DNA from: Thermoflavifilum sp.
GTDB taxonomy: Bacteria; Bacteroidota; Bacteroidia; Chitinophagales; Chitinophagaceae
DNA length: 26,588 bases
NCBI GenBank assembly: GCA_019683625.1
Contig: JADGHY010000003.1
Location: forward strand, 1 to 26,588
Direction of reading: 5' to 3'
Numbering within the stretch: the first letter of the stretch is position 1; the number at the start of each line of letters is the position of its first letter. Below the pieces are notes generated by a model that was not told the origin of the DNA, searched no databases, and saw only the letters and a list, made by a program, of their open reading frames with translations. Of the stretch, positions 8,470 through 16,197 are shown in pieces. A program made the translations under genes and the position numbers.

Positions 8470-9000
8470 TTAGCTGTGGGTAAATTCCACGGCACACTGT
8501 ACCTGTACCTCGTCACTGACCACAGCCCCACCCGTTTCCAGCAAGGCATTCCATTTCAAACCAAAATCCTTCCGGTTTATTTTCCCTGTAACCACAAAAC
8601 CTGCACGGGTATTGCCCCAGGGATCTTTCACCATACCCCCATATTCCACGTTCAATTCCACCAGTTTGGTAATGTCGCGAATCGTGAGATTACCCTCCAG
8701 CCGGTATTGCTGGTCATTTATTTTTTTGAATGCCGTGGACACAAAACGAATCTGAGGAAATTGCTGGGCATTGAAAAAATCGTCAGATCGTAAGTGGTTA
8801 TCACGGTCGGGCACGCCTGTATTCACACTGGCCGTATCAATGGTAAATTCCACCTTGGCCGTATCTATGCGGTCATCTTCGGTTTCTACCGTACCATCAA
8901 ATTTTTCAAACTTTCCAGTAACAGTGGAAATCACCATGTGTCGCACTTTAAACAAAATCTCCGAGTGCGCCGGATCTACTTTCCAAATTTGTTTTGCCAT
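8470..9000 (-). CDS. YceI family protein, cytoplasmic form
   Basis: This 176-residue protein is a YceI-like lipocalin-shaped beta-barrel, a family known to bind isoprenoid or amphiphilic ligands. Family features are the start MAKQIWKVDPAHSEILFKVRHM, cut here to its key parts WKVDPAHSE and FKVRH, then FDGTV, a DNHLRSDDFF motif at about residues 66-75, FVSTAF and VVTGKINRKDFGLKWN near the C-terminus. Many members are periplasmic, but this one has no signal peptide. It has its own promoter in the 92-bp gap after scpA and its own terminator, so it is a monocistronic unit. The palindrome over the promoter suggests specific control. No substrate can be assigned from sequence. Confidence 0.93.
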   Translation of the reverse strand: MAKQIWKVDPAHSEILFKVRHMVISTVTGKFEKFDGTVETEDDRIDTAKVEFTIDTASVNTGVPDRDNHLRSDDFFNAQQFPQIRFVSTAFKKINDQQYRLEGNLTIRDITKLVELNVEYGGMVKDPWGNTRAGFVVTGKINRKDFGLKWNALLETGGAVVSDEVQVQCAVEFTHS

Positions 9001-9029
9001 ACGGTATCGTTTTTAGGTTAAAAATCTAC

Positions 9030-9060
9030 CAAAAATACATACATTATTTGTTACAACAAA
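9030..9060 (-). promoter_or_regulatory. Bacteroidota-type promoter of the yceI-family gene
   Basis: On the minus strand TTTG (9060-9057), a 19-nt spacer and TATTTTTG (9037-9030) form a full -33/-7 match. Transcription should start near 9023-9025, giving a leader of about 24 nt before the ATG at 9000. Confidence 0.75.
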
Positions 9061-9066
9061 TATTGT
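9041..9066. promoter_or_regulatory. 26-bp near-perfect palindrome, candidate operator
   Basis: The left arm ACATTATTTGTT (9041-9052) and right arm AACAAATATTGT (9055-9066) are complementary at 11 of 12 positions around an AC centre, with 8 continuous pairs nearest the centre. The dyad covers the -33 element of the yceI promoter, the expected place for a repressor site. A hairpin role is less likely because it lies upstream of the predicted transcript. Confidence 0.6.
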
Positions 9067-9092
9067 GCAAAAAAAATGCCTGCCGTTTGAGG

Positions 9093-9875
9093 TTAATGAT
9101 CTGAAATTTCTGCAGCGGATGGTGTGCTCCTATCGCAGGATTCCAGGATTAAATTGTTGTAGCCTTCACCCACTAACAAGGCTATGATGCCTTGCTGCAC
9201 CAGTTCCAGGATGGCCAGGAAAAGAAAAATGGCATGCATGCGATTTTCGAAATAGTCGAATAACTTGGCAAAAGGCACCGTGCGCTCATGGGCGACCAGC
9301 TGCACCATGAATTCACGCGAGTTTTCCATGGTGTAATGGTAACGCATCACCACATGTTGTGGTTTATGCAGGCGCTGATCCAGGCGGATGAGCGCTTTCT
9401 GGTAAGCCTTCATCAATTTAAACAGGGTGAGGGTTTGCACCTCGGTGCCCTCAGCCATGGTTTCACCTACATGTTCCAGATCCCGCAGCACATTGCCTCG
9501 TTTCACCTGCTGCTGGTGTTCGGCTTCCCGGTGGGCTAGCGCTAAGGCTACCTGTTTATATTTCTTGTATGCCAAAATTTTGTCGACCAGCTCCTGGCGC
9601 GGATCAATTTCCTGTCCGGCTGCATCCAGTTCGCGCCGGGGCAGGAGCATCTTGGCTTTGATGCGCATCAGGGTGGAAACAAACAGGATGAATTCGCTGG
9701 CCAGCTCAATATTCAGCGATTCCATCTGATGGATATAATCCAGAAAATCGTGAATAAGCCGGTTAATAGGGATATCGTAAATATCAATCTCATCCCGCTC
9801 AATGAAAAACAGCAACAGGTCGAAAGGGCCTTCAAACTGGGGCAGATGAATGGTATATGTCTGGCGTTCCGGCAC
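9093..9875 (-). CDS. scpA: segregation and condensation protein A
   Basis: ScpA is the kleisin subunit that bridges SMC heads and, with ScpB, forms the bacterial condensin for chromosome folding and segregation. The N-terminal SMC-binding part is clear: IHLPQFEGPFDLLLFFIERD, then ELASEFILFVSTLMRIKAKM with the kleisin helix. A conserved C-terminal winged-helix part follows (residues about 180-245). The start is not obvious: no ATG is available. GTG at 9875 gives 260 residues and begins a few residues before the conserved block, as is normal for ScpA. A TTG at 9932 would add 19 residues and overlap the DUF3078 gene by 23 bp. I prefer GTG. No smc or scpB gene is in the window. Confidence 0.92.
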   Translation of the reverse strand: MPERQTYTIHLPQFEGPFDLLLFFIERDEIDIYDIPINRLIHDFLDYIHQMESLNIELASEFILFVSTLMRIKAKMLLPRRELDAAGQEIDPRQELVDKILAYKKYKQVALALAHREAEHQQQVKRGNVLRDLEHVGETMAEGTEVQTLTLFKLMKAYQKALIRLDQRLHKPQHVVMRYHYTMENSREFMVQLVAHERTVPFAKLFDYFENRMHAIFLFLAILELVQQGIIALLVGEGYNNLILESCDRSTPSAAEISDH

Positions 9876-9909
9876 CGGGGTAGGAATTGATTTTCCGCAA
9901 AGATAAGAT

Positions 9910-10920
9910 TTAGCTATCGGGCTGTCGGGCAAAACTGTAGGAAAATCCTACCCCCAGGATTTCTTTAAACTGGGTACGTGGGCCATAGACCCCGTCTTTA
10001 TTTTGCCAGATGCGCACATCATCATCATAAATCAATTCTGTGTTCAGGGTCACGGAAATGAGCTGATTGACTTTCATGCTGATCAGTGAAGTCCAGTAAA
10101 TTTTAAGATTCTGCGGGTTTTTCAGGTAATTGGAAAATAAATCGAGCCTGGTCGTCCAGCTGATGTTGGGCATGAGTTGTTGCTGCAACTGAGCAGAAAG
10201 ATAAGTACCCAGCTGATAATTGGTGAGCTTGCCACGCTGGATCAGGGTGCGGGTGCCATCATCATGATAAGCATACACGGCACTATCCACTCCGTAGGCC
10301 CCGAGGTTAGCCAGGCGGCGATCGGCCACAATGGTAAGCCTGGAAGTCATGGGTGAAAGGAAAAGCGAAAACTGTTCGTTGTATTGAAAATTAAAACCCA
10401 AAGCCAGCAGGGCATAAGCTGGGGCAAAAGCATGCGAGATGACCGAATCCTGTGGGTACAAATAGCCGTTGGTGAACTGGCTTCGCAGGTCAAATAACGC
10501 TCCAGCATACCATTTGGAAGAAAACCGATAGCCATACTTGCTGGAAAGGTCAAAATTGTCATCGGTCTTGCGCATGCCGGTGCTGGTGGTTTTCTGCACC
10601 CCATAGGCCATGGTGAAGGCATTGTCCCACCGCATATTGCCTTGGCGGTAATTGGCATACAGATTTCCCAGCGCATTTACCGACAACGAAAAAGGATCAC
10701 CGCCCGCAGCCCAATGTTGCAGCGTACCCTGAGTCAGGCTCAGGTTTGCCATTGCGCCATAGCGCCAGCCTTGCAAGCTGTCGAGCGGCTGACCAATTTT
10801 TTTATGTTGAAAATAGTCGATGTCCTGCTTCAAATGGGTAATATCCTGCTGAGCTTCTGCGGCTGGGACAATCAGCAAACCCATGAAAAGCAGCATTATG
10901 CCTGCATAAACCCATTTCAT
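9910..10920 (-). CDS. DUF3078 family protein, probable outer-membrane beta-barrel
   Basis: The 336-residue protein begins with a signal peptide (MKWVYAGIMLLFMGLLIVPA, cleavage probably after AEA). It continues as alternating, aromatic-rich strands typical of a barrel. Recognisable DUF3078 features are GWRYGAMANLSLTQ, a WAAGGDPFSLS segment, MRWDNAFTMAYGVQK, KTDDNFDLSSKYGYR, and KWYAGALFDLRSQFTNGY. The protein ends in FSYSFARQPDS. Function of the family is unknown. It is restricted mainly to Bacteroidota. The ATG at 10920 is chosen over one at 10947 because it puts the basic residue and hydrophobic core in normal signal-peptide position. It lies between mscL and scpA, 34 bp before the preferred scpA start. 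Confidence 0.85.
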   Translation of the reverse strand: MKWVYAGIMLLFMGLLIVPAAEAQQDITHLKQDIDYFQHKKIGQPLDSLQGWRYGAMANLSLTQGTLQHWAAGGDPFSLSVNALGNLYANYRQGNMRWDNAFTMAYGVQKTTSTGMRKTDDNFDLSSKYGYRFSSKWYAGALFDLRSQFTNGYLYPQDSVISHAFAPAYALLALGFNFQYNEQFSLFLSPMTSRLTIVADRRLANLGAYGVDSAVYAYHDDGTRTLIQRGKLTNYQLGTYLSAQLQQQLMPNISWTTRLDLFSNYLKNPQNLKIYWTSLISMKVNQLISVTLNTELIYDDDVRIWQNKDGVYGPRTQFKEILGVGFSYSFARQPDS

Positions 10921-10971
10921 GGGGCAAAGAAAAGATATCATGGGCAAGCAAAAAAATTTCTTGCTGCCGCT

Positions 10972-11400
10972 TTAGGGGCGCGATTTCAGCAGGTCGCGGA
11001 TTTCGGCCAACAGCTTTTCTTCATTGGATGGCGCCGGCGGCGGGGGCGGAGCTTGCTGCCTGGTTTGTTTGCGGGTAAACCGTTGCAGGGCGCGGATAGC
11101 CAGGAAAATGCAAAAGGCGATGATGAGAAAATCAATTACCGATTGGATGAATGCTCCGTAGTTCAGGGTGTTGGCAGGCTTAAGTATTTTCCCGGTTGCA
11201 TCCACCTGGGCCTCCTGCAGGACTATTTTCTTATCACTGAAGTTAATGCCTCCCGTGAGCAGGCCCAATAAGGGCATGAGTACATCATTTACCAGCGAAC
11301 CCACAATCTTTCCGAAAGCACCTCCAATGACCACGGCTATGGCCAGGTCAATGACATTGCCCTTCATGGCAAATTCCTTGAAATCTTTCCAGAATGACAT
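10972..11400 (-). CDS. mscL: large-conductance mechanosensitive channel
   Basis: MscL is the homopentameric inner-membrane emergency valve that opens under high membrane tension on hypo-osmotic shock. The 142-residue protein has the N-terminal amphipathic FWKDFKEFAMKGNVIDLAIA start, TM1 with the tightly packed VIGGAFGKIVGSLVNDVLMP pore segment (about 15-45), a periplasmic loop, TM2 (about 80-103) and a cytoplasmic helix ending EEKLLAEIRDLLKS. A proline run (QAPPPPPAP) separates TM2 from the final helix, a little unusual in its length. It lies in the same strand run as the sanA-like and DUF3078 genes, all envelope-related. A possible promoter lies in the 39-bp gap upstream. Confidence 0.96.
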   Translation of the reverse strand: MSFWKDFKEFAMKGNVIDLAIAVVIGGAFGKIVGSLVNDVLMPLLGLLTGGINFSDKKIVLQEAQVDATGKILKPANTLNYGAFIQSVIDFLIIAFCIFLAIRALQRFTRKQTRQQAPPPPPAPSNEEKLLAEIRDLLKSRP

Positions 11401-11413
11401 ATCAAATTTTTTT

Positions 11414-11443
11414 GAAAGATATAACAGCTTCGGTGAAAATCAA
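11414..11443 (-). promoter_or_regulatory. possible promoter of mscL
   Basis: On the minus strand TTG (11443-11441), a 19-nt spacer and TATCTTTC (11421-11414) match the Bacteroidota pattern except for the last base of the -7 element. The -33 part lies inside the end of the sanA-like gene. It may allow mscL expression apart from the upstream genes. Confidence 0.35.
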
Positions 11444-12054
11444 GCTTTGGAAAAATATTTTCTCCACTGATCCTGAATAATATCCATCAGCATCCTCACA
11501 CGGGCCAGGCGTTCGCGCAACAACATCCGATAACGTACAAAACCCCCGACATCCTTGGCATCAAGGGCCTGAACCCGTATGCCCATATATCGGGCAATCC
11601 AAACGGCGCGGATATTATGAAAGTGCTGGGAAATGATGATTAGGGAAGAAATATGCTGCTGCCGGCAATATTGAAGCGATGCCCAGGTGCGGTAACCCTG
11701 AGGATGCAATACCAATTGGCTTTCCGGTATCTTGCGCTGGATGAGTGCTTGCTTCATGGCCTCGGCTTGGTTCGGCTGCCCCGGCAGGTGTGCCCCGCTA
11801 AGGATGAATATTTGCGTGCGACCGGCAGCATAAAGGGCAGCAGCGGCTTCCATGCGATAAGCAAAATAGGCATTGAGGTGGCTACCCGTCCATTTACGGG
11901 TTCCCAGAACCAACGCATGGGTACAATAAGCCAGCCCGTGCGGATCGGGAAAACAATATTTTTTCATCCTCATATTTATCCACCGGTACCAGCATTCTAC
12001 CATCAAGATGCCGGCGGCCAAACATCCTAATCCTATACTGATGCCAGCAGGCAT
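11440..12054 (-). CDS. SanA/YdcF-like DUF218 protein
   Basis: The 204-residue protein has one N-terminal membrane segment (about residues 5-26) followed by a DUF218 domain. Typical features are HALVLGTRKWTG at about 47-58, NAYFAYRMEAAAALYAAGR, the LSGAH loop, a NQAEAMKQALI helix, PQGYRTWASLQYCR and IIISQHFHNIRAVWIARYMG. In E. coli the relative SanA is needed for vancomycin resistance at high temperature and links to envelope integrity. The biochemical activity of the family is not settled. It lies 14 bp after ppk2 and 39 bp before mscL, suggesting cotranscription. The assignment to the SanA branch rather than YdcF rests on the short length and single N-terminal anchor. Confidence 0.85.
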   Translation of the reverse strand: MPAGISIGLGCLAAGILMVECWYRWINMRMKKYCFPDPHGLAYCTHALVLGTRKWTGSHLNAYFAYRMEAAAALYAAGRTQIFILSGAHLPGQPNQAEAMKQALIQRKIPESQLVLHPQGYRTWASLQYCRQQHISSLIIISQHFHNIRAVWIARYMGIRVQALDAKDVGGFVRYRMLLRERLARVRMLMDIIQDQWRKYFSKA

Positions 12055-12068
12055 ATACGTATGCGGGT

Positions 12069-12821
12069 TTATGGTGCAGGCTTTTTCTTGGGATAATGCA
12101 AGTGCAAGCTACTCAGGCACTGATGCACATGATAGGCGATGAGATATTCCTTATACCAGTTCTGATCGGCCGGCACAATGATCCAGGGTATCGTTGGGCT
12201 GCAGGCTTGGAACACCTCTTCGTAATAGTGCAGATAATCATGCCAGCGCTGGGCTTCCTGGATATCGGCATGATTGTATTTCCAGCGTTTTCGGGGATTG
12301 CGCAGGCGTTCCTGCAGGCGTTTGGCCTGTTCCTCCCGGGAAATATGCAGATAAAATTTCAGGATAGCAGTTTGATTGTCCTGCAACAGCTGCTCAAAGG
12401 CATTGATATGCGCCATACGTTGCCTGGCTTCTTTGTCGGAAATCCAGCCATGCACCCGGGTGATGAGCACGTCTTCGTAATGAGATCGGTTAAAAATCTG
12501 CATCATGCCTCTTGCAGGGGTATGCTGATGGACGCGCCACAAAAAATCATGCGCAGCCTCTTCTGCCGTCGGTACTTTGAAAGATTTAACCTGCACGCCT
12601 TGAGGATTGACCCGATTGAACACATGGCGAATAGCACCATCTTTACCGCTCGCATCCATGCCCTGCAGCACAATCAGCAAGCTGTGCCTGGCTTCGGCGT
12701 ATAGAATATTCTGCAGATCCGCTATGGCTTTCTTCAGTTTCTTGGTGGTTTGTTTGATGGTTTTTTTATGCAAATCGGCAGGTGCACGGGTAGAAAGTTC
12801 GGCCAAGCGGATGATAGCCAT
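12069..12821 (-). CDS. ppk2: polyphosphate kinase 2 family protein (PPK2)
   Basis: PPK2 enzymes use inorganic polyphosphate to phosphorylate nucleotides. This 250-residue protein has the Walker A loop GMDASGKDG (54-62), the segment SFKVPTAEEAAHDFLWR, the Walker B-like FNRSHYEDVLITRVHG (110-125) and the lid helix RLQERLRNPRKRWKY. The FNRSHYED and SFKVP forms resemble class III members, which act on both nucleoside mono- and diphosphates, but class cannot be proven by eye. I take the ATG at 12821. An in-frame TTG two codons upstream is less likely. It sits 57 bp after frr and 14 bp before the sanA-like gene. No ppk1 or ppx is in the window. Confidence 0.92.
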   Translation of the reverse strand: MAIIRLAELSTRAPADLHKKTIKQTTKKLKKAIADLQNILYAEARHSLLIVLQGMDASGKDGAIRHVFNRVNPQGVQVKSFKVPTAEEAAHDFLWRVHQHTPARGMMQIFNRSHYEDVLITRVHGWISDKEARQRMAHINAFEQLLQDNQTAILKFYLHISREEQAKRLQERLRNPRKRWKYNHADIQEAQRWHDYLHYYEEVFQACSPTIPWIIVPADQNWYKEYLIAYHVHQCLSSLHLHYPKKKPAP

Positions 12822-12878
12822 GGACAAATGCTTTTAAAATAGCATCTAAAGATATCATTTTCGGGGATAAATCTGGAC

Positions 12879-13442
12879 TTATACCACCATGATTTCTTTT
12901 TCCTTAGCCGCACAGTATTTATCGACCAGGGCGATGAATTTATTGGTGAGTTGCTGGGCTTCTTCTTCTGCATCTTTTGCCTGATCCTCGCTCAGTCCGT
13001 TTTTCTGAAGTTTTTTGATGTCTTCAATGGCGTCTCTTCTGATGTTGCGGATGGCAATTTTGGCCTGTTCGCCTTCGGCATTTACCCGTTTTACCAGGTC
13101 TCTGCGCCTTTCTTCGGTGAGCGGTGGAAGAAAGATGCGGATGATCTGGCCGTCGTTCTGGGGAGTGAAACCCAGGTTAGCCGCAATGATAGCCTTTTCA
13201 ATCACCGATACCATTTGTTTTTCCCAAGGCTGAATGACGAGGGTTCGTGCATCGGAAGCCGTCACATTAGCCACCTGATGCAGGGGCACGAAAGCTCCGT
13301 AATATTCTACCTGAATGCCTTCCAACATCTGTGGATTGGCCTTGCCGGCCCGGATTTTTACCAGTTCCGACTCTAAATGCTGAATAGCTTTCTGCATTTT
13401 TTCGCGGGCATCTTCTATGATCAAGCTCAGTTCTTCTTCCAT
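12879..13442 (-). CDS. frr: ribosome recycling factor
   Basis: RRF splits post-termination ribosomes together with EF-G in the cytoplasm. At 187 residues it matches the family length of about 185. Conserved features are MQKAIQHLESELVKIRAGKANP, given here as its core LVKIRAGKANPQML, then YYGAFVPLHQVANVTASDAR, IQPWEK, IRIFLPPLTEERRRDLVK and the C-terminal helix of domain I. A full Bacteroidota promoter lies 20-51 bp upstream, so frr heads the minus-strand run that continues with ppk2. In most bacteria frr follows pyrH. That neighbour is absent here. Confidence 0.97.
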   Translation of the reverse strand: MEEELSLIIEDAREKMQKAIQHLESELVKIRAGKANPQMLEGIQVEYYGAFVPLHQVANVTASDARTLVIQPWEKQMVSVIEKAIIAANLGFTPQNDGQIIRIFLPPLTEERRRDLVKRVNAEGEQAKIAIRNIRRDAIEDIKKLQKNGLSEDQAKDAEEEAQQLTNKFIALVDKYCAAKEKEIMVV

Positions 13443-13461
13443 AGAAGTATTTTGGGATGTG

Positions 13462-13493
13462 CAAACCTACAGGAATTTGTTCATATTCACAAA
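13462..13493 (-). promoter_or_regulatory. Bacteroidota-type promoter of frr
   Basis: On the minus strand TTTG (13493-13490), a 20-nt spacer and TAGGTTTG (13469-13462) give both -33 and -7 elements. The start should fall near 13456, leaving a leader of about 14 nt. Confidence 0.72.
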
Positions 13494-13550
13494 GCCGCCT
13501 CAGGACAGAATTTCTGGATATGAAATCCCTGAAGCTTGAAAATTTTCTTT

Positions 13551-13558
13551 TACTTTTG
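13551..13558 (+). promoter_or_regulatory. -7 element of the transketolase N-subunit gene
   Basis: TACTTTTG is a perfect TAnnTTTG, 20 bp before the ATG at 13578. The only nearby TTG (13536-13538) is 12 nt away, short of the normal spacing, so the -33 half is uncertain. Confidence 0.5.
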
Positions 13559-13577
13559 ACGCTTAAAATCTGGGATC

Positions 13578-14417
13578 ATGGCTTCGCTTACTGAAATTGC
13601 CGCACAGATCAGAAGAGACATCATCCGCATGGTATATCTGGCCCAGAGTGGACATCCGGGAGGTTCTTTGGGCTGTACAGAATTCTTTACTGCCCTCTAT
13701 TTTCAGGTCATGAAACACAATCCGGATTTTACCATGGCCGGTAAAGATGAAGACATTTTTATCCTTTCCAACGGACATATTTCTCCGGTGTATTACAGCA
13801 CCTTAGCCCGCGCGGGATATTTTCCGTTAAAAGAATTATACACTTTCCGCAAAATCAATTCCCGGCTGCAGGGGCATCCGACCACGCATGAACATCTGCC
13901 AGGTGTGCGTATCAGCACGGGGTCTTTAGGCCAGGGGATGAGTGTGGCTATTGGGGCTGCCTTGGGGAAAAAGCTTAGTGGAGACAAGCGCTGGGTTTTC
14001 TCCTTACATGGCGATGGGGAATTGGAAGAAGGGCAAAACTGGGAAGCCATCCTTTTTGCCGCCCACCATCGGGTAGATAATCTGATTGCGACGATTGACT
14101 GGAATGGCCAGCAAATTGACGGGCCCACCAATGAAGTAGCGGGGTTAGGCAATCTGGTGGAGAAATTTCATGCTTTTGGCTGGGACACCCTCGAGCTCAA
14201 GGACGGTAATAATCTGGATCAGGTAATTCAAGCCCTTGAACAAGCCAAAGCGATGACGGGCAAAGGCAAGCCAGTGGCTGTACTGATGCATACCGTCATG
14301 GGTAAAGGGGTGGATTTCATGGAGAATAATCACGAATGGCACGGAACTGCACCCAATGAAGAACAATTCAAGCGTGCCATGGCGCAGCTGCCGGAGACTT
14401 CTCTCGGCGATTTCTAA
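13578..14417 (+). CDS. transketolase, N-terminal (thiamine-binding) subunit
   Basis: Transketolase moves two-carbon units in the pentose phosphate pathway. This 279-residue product covers only the pyrophosphate-binding half of the usual 620-670-residue enzyme: SGHPGGSLG (24-32), LSNGHISPVYYS, a GHPTTHEHLPGV segment, STGSLGQGMSVAIGAALG (113-130), and the thiamine-diphosphate motif from GDG (145-147) to N176. The two-subunit form is common in bacteria, with the pyrimidine-binding half encoded next door. Here the next gene is convergent and unrelated, so the partner must be elsewhere or missing. It ends in a CTAA overlap with the stop codon of the facing permease gene. It is divergent from frr with 135 bp between starts. 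Confidence 0.93.
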   Translation: MASLTEIAAQIRRDIIRMVYLAQSGHPGGSLGCTEFFTALYFQVMKHNPDFTMAGKDEDIFILSNGHISPVYYSTLARAGYFPLKELYTFRKINSRLQGHPTTHEHLPGVRISTGSLGQGMSVAIGAALGKKLSGDKRWVFSLHGDGELEEGQNWEAILFAAHHRVDNLIATIDWNGQQIDGPTNEVAGLGNLVEKFHAFGWDTLELKDGNNLDQVIQALEQAKAMTGKGKPVAVLMHTVMGKGVDFMENNHEWHGTAPNEEQFKRAMAQLPETSLGDF

Positions 14418-15658
14418 GCTCGGAGGAATTTCAGATCCTGTTGCTGCCTGCTTGCCCGGTAGGCAGGCAGATAGGATGCCAGAGCCGCAATGAGGGCTAC
14501 TGTGGCTACTACCAACAAAAAATCCTGAGCCTTTAAACTTACCGGATAAGCATCCACCACAAAGGAATGCCCGCCTAATTTAATCCAGCCATAGCGCTGC
14601 TGGCCTATGCATAAGGCCAGCGCTATGACCACACCAATAACGGCCCCTGTAAAGGCAATCCAGAGCCCTTCGGCCAAGAAAATACGCTGGATGATCCCTC
14701 CCGTGGCCCCCATAGCTCGCAAAATGGCTATATCCTGTTGTTTGTCGATGACCAGCATGGATAGTGCGCCAATCATGTTAAATGCAGCAATGACCAGGAT
14801 AAAACTCAGCAGCGCATACACCACCCATTTTTCCGTTTGCATGACCTGATACAAAGTTTCATTTTGTTCATAACGTGTTTTCACTACCACATCGGGCCCC
14901 AGGATATGGCCGATCTGCCGTTGCACATCCGCTATGGAAGCATGCTCATCTACATTGATCTCTAAGGCAGAAACCGCATTTTCGGGCAATAAAAGCAGCT
15001 GGCGCATGGCATCTATCCGTGTGATCACATATTGATCATCAAATTCTTCCTGGATGGCAAATATGCCCTGCGGCATCAGGCTGCCCACCCGAAGGGCTTG
15101 TTCAGGATTCAAAAAGGTGGCCACTCGCGGATTGGGAACATATACCAGCAAGGGATACAGCGGATTTTGCAAATCCACCCCCAACGCAGAAGCAATGCCC
15201 ACACCAACCACTGCTCCCGGCATGTTGGCCGTACCTAATGCATATTCGCCCTGTACCAGTTTATCTTTTAACCCGGTAACCCGCACATAGGCTGAATCAA
15301 CCCCCTTTACAATGGCAATCATCTGTTGGTTGTTGTAGCGGATGCTGGCCTTAGCTTCAACCGACTCACTCACAGCCCGGATGCCTGCTACCTGGCGAAT
15401 AGCCCGGAGTTGCTGGGGGGTGACCTGGAATATGCTGCCGCGAGCGGGGCTAACCCGCAAGGCAGGATAAAAGGAAGAGTACAGGGATTTCACCAAGTCT
15501 TCAAAACCATTAAACACGCTCAGCACCACAATCAAAGCAGCCGTGCCTACGGCAATAGCCACTACACTCACCCAGGAAATCAAATGGATGGCCTGTGTGG
15601 ACTTTCGTCCCCAGAAATAACGACGCGCAAACCGGATAATCATGCCAACAGACGCCAT
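14414..15658 (-). CDS. FtsX/MacB-like ABC transporter permease, LolC/LolE type
   Basis: This 414-residue inner-membrane permease fits the LolC/E family, which with LolD extracts lipoproteins from the inner membrane for delivery to the outer membrane. It begins with the family-type FARRYFWGRKSTQAIHLISW. TM1 (about 25-50) carries VVLSVFNGFE. A large periplasmic domain (about 55-270) follows, then three C-terminal membrane segments (about 277-300, 322-347 and 375-398). DIAILRAMGAT is the cytoplasmic coupling segment of the FtsX domain. Start: the ATG at 15658 shares one base with the rbfA stop (TGATG). A TTG one codon earlier is unlikely. No ATPase gene is adjacent, so a LolD partner must be encoded elsewhere. 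The role is inferred by family. Confidence 0.88.
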   Translation of the reverse strand: MASVGMIIRFARRYFWGRKSTQAIHLISWVSVVAIAVGTAALIVVLSVFNGFEDLVKSLYSSFYPALRVSPARGSIFQVTPQQLRAIRQVAGIRAVSESVEAKASIRYNNQQMIAIVKGVDSAYVRVTGLKDKLVQGEYALGTANMPGAVVGVGIASALGVDLQNPLYPLLVYVPNPRVATFLNPEQALRVGSLMPQGIFAIQEEFDDQYVITRIDAMRQLLLLPENAVSALEINVDEHASIADVQRQIGHILGPDVVVKTRYEQNETLYQVMQTEKWVVYALLSFILVIAAFNMIGALSMLVIDKQQDIAILRAMGATGGIIQRIFLAEGLWIAFTGAVIGVVIALALCIGQQRYGWIKLGGHSFVVDAYPVSLKAQDFLLVVATVALIAALASYLPAYRASRQQQDLKFLRA

Positions 15659-16029
15659 CAATTCCCGGTTGGCTTGTCTTGTTCATGAATCTTTTTGAAA
15701 ATCTCTTCCAGGCGAAAGACTTGTTCCAGGGTATCGTCTCGGAAAAACTGCAGTTCGGGCATGCGGCGAAGCTGATGCTTAATGCGTGCGGCAAGCTGTT
15801 TTTTGATTTCCCATTTCCTGCTTTGAATGGTAGCCAGCATTTGTTCAGGATCCTGAATCTGATAAAAACTCAGGTATACGCGTGCTTCCAACAAGTCCGG
15901 GGTCATTTTCACATGAGAAATGGATATCATGCCTCCGTGAAAAATGTTTAAGCCTTCGCGTTGAAAAATATCACTCAGCTCTTCCTGAATGAATCGGGCT
16001 ACCTGCTTCTGTCGCTTTGATTCCTGCAT
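15658..16029 (-). CDS. rbfA: 30S ribosome-binding factor A
   Basis: RbfA binds the 30S subunit during late maturation of 16S rRNA and is needed for growth in the cold. The 123-residue protein has the expected KH-like layout: SKRQKQVARFIQEELSDI, given by its core VARFIQEELSDIFQ, then ISHVKMTPDLLEARVYLSF with a conserved VKMTPDL strand, and RMPELQFFRDDTLEQVFRLEEIF at the end. It is the first gene of a pair with the LolC/E-like permease (TGATG junction), and it is divergent from the MsbA-like gene. I found no clear TAnnTTTG before it. Confidence 0.94.
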   Translation of the reverse strand: MQESKRQKQVARFIQEELSDIFQREGLNIFHGGMISISHVKMTPDLLEARVYLSFYQIQDPEQMLATIQSRKWEIKKQLAARIKHQLRRMPELQFFRDDTLEQVFRLEEIFKKIHEQDKPTGN

Positions 16030-16074
16030 GACTTAAGTTTTTACGTGAAAAATCCTTTCCTCTTCCGGCTAACT

Positions 16075-16086
16075 CGTAAATTTACG
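16075..16086. promoter_or_regulatory. 12-bp palindrome between rbfA and the MsbA-like gene
   Basis: CGTAAATTTACG is a perfect 6+6 dyad, 46 bp before rbfA and 112 bp before the MsbA-like gene. It could be a shared operator in this 168-bp divergent region. Nothing else links it to either gene. Confidence 0.3.
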
Positions 16087-16197
16087 GGGTTTTCGCGAGC
16101 TTCTGATGAAGCATTTGTCATATCATGCATACCTGCTTTGTGGTATGGCTAACAGATAGTTTCCAAGAAAAACAGCAAATTATAAACCTTAGATCTC

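Noticed and set aside
10642..11271. A 209-codon plus-strand frame across the DUF3078 and mscL genes
   Set aside because: It spans two real genes and their gap on the other strand, with no domain or start signal.
12096..12704. A 202-codon open frame opposite ppk2
   Set aside because: The ppk2 frame carries all the family motifs. The opposite frame has none.
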